DNA of 64,000 nt from Diatrype stigma (lineage: Eukaryota > Ascomycota > Sordariomycetes > Xylariales > Diatrypaceae), in NCBI GenBank assembly GCA_022225965.2, contig JAKJXP020000019.1, forward strand, positions 1 through 64,000. The letters are read 5' to 3'. Shown piece after piece: positions 63,031 to 64,000 of this stretch; position 1 is the first letter of the stretch, and the number at the start of each line of letters is the position of its first letter. A program made the translations under genes and the position numbers. The notes beneath the pieces were generated by a model that saw only the letters and a program-made list of their open reading frames with translations, was not told the DNA's origin and searched no databases.

Positions 63031-64000
63031 TCAAGCAATCTTCTTCTCCATGAACTCGGCCAGCTCGTCGAGCAGCTCGACCGTCTCGGAGGGGTTGGCG
63101 ATCCAGGCGGTGGTGCCGACGGCGCGGGCCTTGAAGTCGTTGGAGCCGGCGCTGAGGAACTGGTCGCCGACGTGGAGGGTGTGGTCGCCGCTGATGGGCA
63201 TCTCGTCGTCGCCGCCGCCGAACCAGCGCTGGCAGACGCTGACGCCCCAGCTCTTGTCGCCGATGTCGACGAAGACGTCGCGGCCGCCGTTGAAGGCGCA
63301 GAAGGGCGGCAGGCCCGCCGCGCCGCCGCCGCCGCCGCCGCCGATGCGGGCCACGAACTCGGGCTTGCCCAGGCTGATCTCCAGGATCTTCTGCACCACC
63401 AGCACCGTCTCCTCGAGCGACTCGCGCGCGATGCGCGTGTGCGGCGACGTGGGCACGATGCCCACGGCCCGGTCCTTGCGCATCAGCGTCGCGGGCAGGT
63501 CCATGGTCTTGACGCAGTCGCGCAGCGCGGCCTCGGCCACGTCCAGCAGCGCCTCGATGCCGGCGTCGGACCAGGCGGCCATCTCGGGCGTCAGCCAGCG
63601 GTGCATGGGCACGGGGCTCAGCAGGTGCGGGCTCGCGGCGTCGAACTCGAACAGGTAGTTGGCCTCGCCGCCCATGATGACGACGTTCTTGCGCTGCTGG
63701 GGGGTCAGGTCGCCGCTGGCGGCCACGGCGTCCAGCAGGCCCCGCAGGCGCGCGTAGTACCGGTCGGCGGTGGTGTAGCCGGCGGCGGTGACGATGCCGA
63801 TGCGGACGTCCTTGCGCAGCAGCGACAGCATGCGCGGGATGACGGGGTTGTCGGGCTCGAGGCTGCGCCCGTCCTCGTACAGGGTCACGTCGCCGTCGAA
63901 GGTGGCCAGCCGCAGCGACCCGTGCCCGTGCGCCTTGGTGCACACCGCCATCAGCTGCGCCGTGTTGAGGATCAGCCGCACGTCGTTGAACGACGGCGGC
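63031..64000 (-). CDS. IMP-specific 5'-nucleotidase, 5' end cut by window edge
   Basis: At least 323 codons are open from the right edge; the frame continues past 64000, so the N-terminal part (roughly 100 residues in the family) is missing. The first ATG-like codon inside is GTG, not a start. ISN1 dephosphorylates IMP to inosine in purine salvage, in the cytosol, with Mg2+. HAD-like motif I reads ATFDGDVTLYEDG (DxDxT). Other family blocks: IGIVTAAGY, VVIMGGEANYLFEFD, KDRAVGIVPT, KPEFVARIGGG, NGGRDVFVDIGDKSWGV and the motif-IV-like HVGDQFLSAGSNDFKAR. A run of eight glycines inside the KPEFVARIGG block is a local expansion of GCC/GGC repeats. The stop at 63031 follows EFMEKKIA. Confidence 0.92.
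   Translation of the reverse strand, partial: PPSFNDVRLILNTAQLMAVCTKAHGHGSLRLATFDGDVTLYEDGRSLEPDNPVIPRMLSLLRKDVRIGIVTAAGYTTADRYYARLRGLLDAVAASGDLTPQQRKNVVIMGGEANYLFEFDAASPHLLSPVPMHRWLTPEMAAWSDAGIEALLDVAEAALRDCVKTMDLPATLMRKDRAVGIVPTSPHTRIARESLEETVLVVQKILEISLGKPEFVARIGGGGGGGAAGLPPFCAFNGGRDVFVDIGDKSWGVSVCQRWFGGGDDEMPISGDHTLHVGDQFLSAGSNDFKARAVGTTAWIANPSETVELLDELAEFMEKKIA

Noticed and set aside
62957..63943. 328-codon minus-strand frame in another phase of the ISN1-type gene
   Set aside because: Arg/Ala/Pro-rich low-complexity frame overlapping the nucleotidase; a GC-rich shadow.
1..64000. CRISPR array, bacterial operon or plasmid-type features
   Set aside because: Introns, HET/DUF3176 families and RIP-like blocks mark fungal nuclear DNA; the tandem repeats lack regular spacers.

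Overview
The window comes from the nuclear genome of a filamentous ascomycete (Pezizomycotina, most likely a Sordariomycete). The evidence is short GT-AG introns with CTAAC/CTGAC-type branch sites, families largely confined to these fungi (HET, DUF3176, fungal rhodopsin-domain proteins, HAL4/SAT4-type kinases, CmcJ/asaB-type oxygenases), RIP-like AT-rich blocks next to GC-rich genes, and a tRNA gene with an intron. Genus cannot be read from the sequence alone. Cell-wall-degrading genes (an intact PL3 pectate lyase and a broken AA9 LPMO) suggest a plant-associated or plant-decaying lifestyle; this is an inference.

Layout. 1-1950 is an AT-rich, gene-free block that looks RIP-mutated. 3.4-9.5 kb holds three genes: a small secreted protein (with a GC-AG intron), a three-exon rhodopsin-domain membrane protein, and a DUF3176 membrane protein. 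9.5-21.6 kb is gene-free and carries two TA-flanked inverted-repeat elements (14843-15436 with perfect 99-bp ends; 18982-19864), tRNA-like SINE fossils, minisatellites and microsatellites. 21.6-25.0 kb is a HAL4/SAT4-type kinase on the minus strand; its start codon appears to lie in a separate upstream exon behind a 676-nt intron. 25-37.4 kb has no gene I can support. 37.4-38.2 kb is a frameshifted AA9 LPMO, 40.1-40.9 kb an intact PL3 pectate lyase, and 42.5-44.8 kb a HET-domain pseudogene with two apparent TGG-to-TAG nonsense changes.

47.5-53.3 kb is a compact GC-rich group: a CmcJ/asaB-like oxygenase (+), a six-exon cytochrome P450 (-) tail-to-tail with it, and a JmjC/cupin-type oxygenase (-). 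The first two look like tailoring enzymes of secondary metabolism, but no backbone synthase is visible. A tRNA-Ala(UGC) gene with a 61-nt intron follows at 53944-54076. 54-59.4 kb is empty, then come a coiled-coil protein of unknown function (59384-61331) and, running off the right edge, an ISN1-type IMP-specific 5'-nucleotidase.

Gene models were joined by eye from splice signals, phase and family resemblance. No alignment, expression or database search was possible. No clear-cut new defence or mobile system was found; the most unusual items are the two inverted-repeat elements, the two decayed genes and the alternative intron structures.
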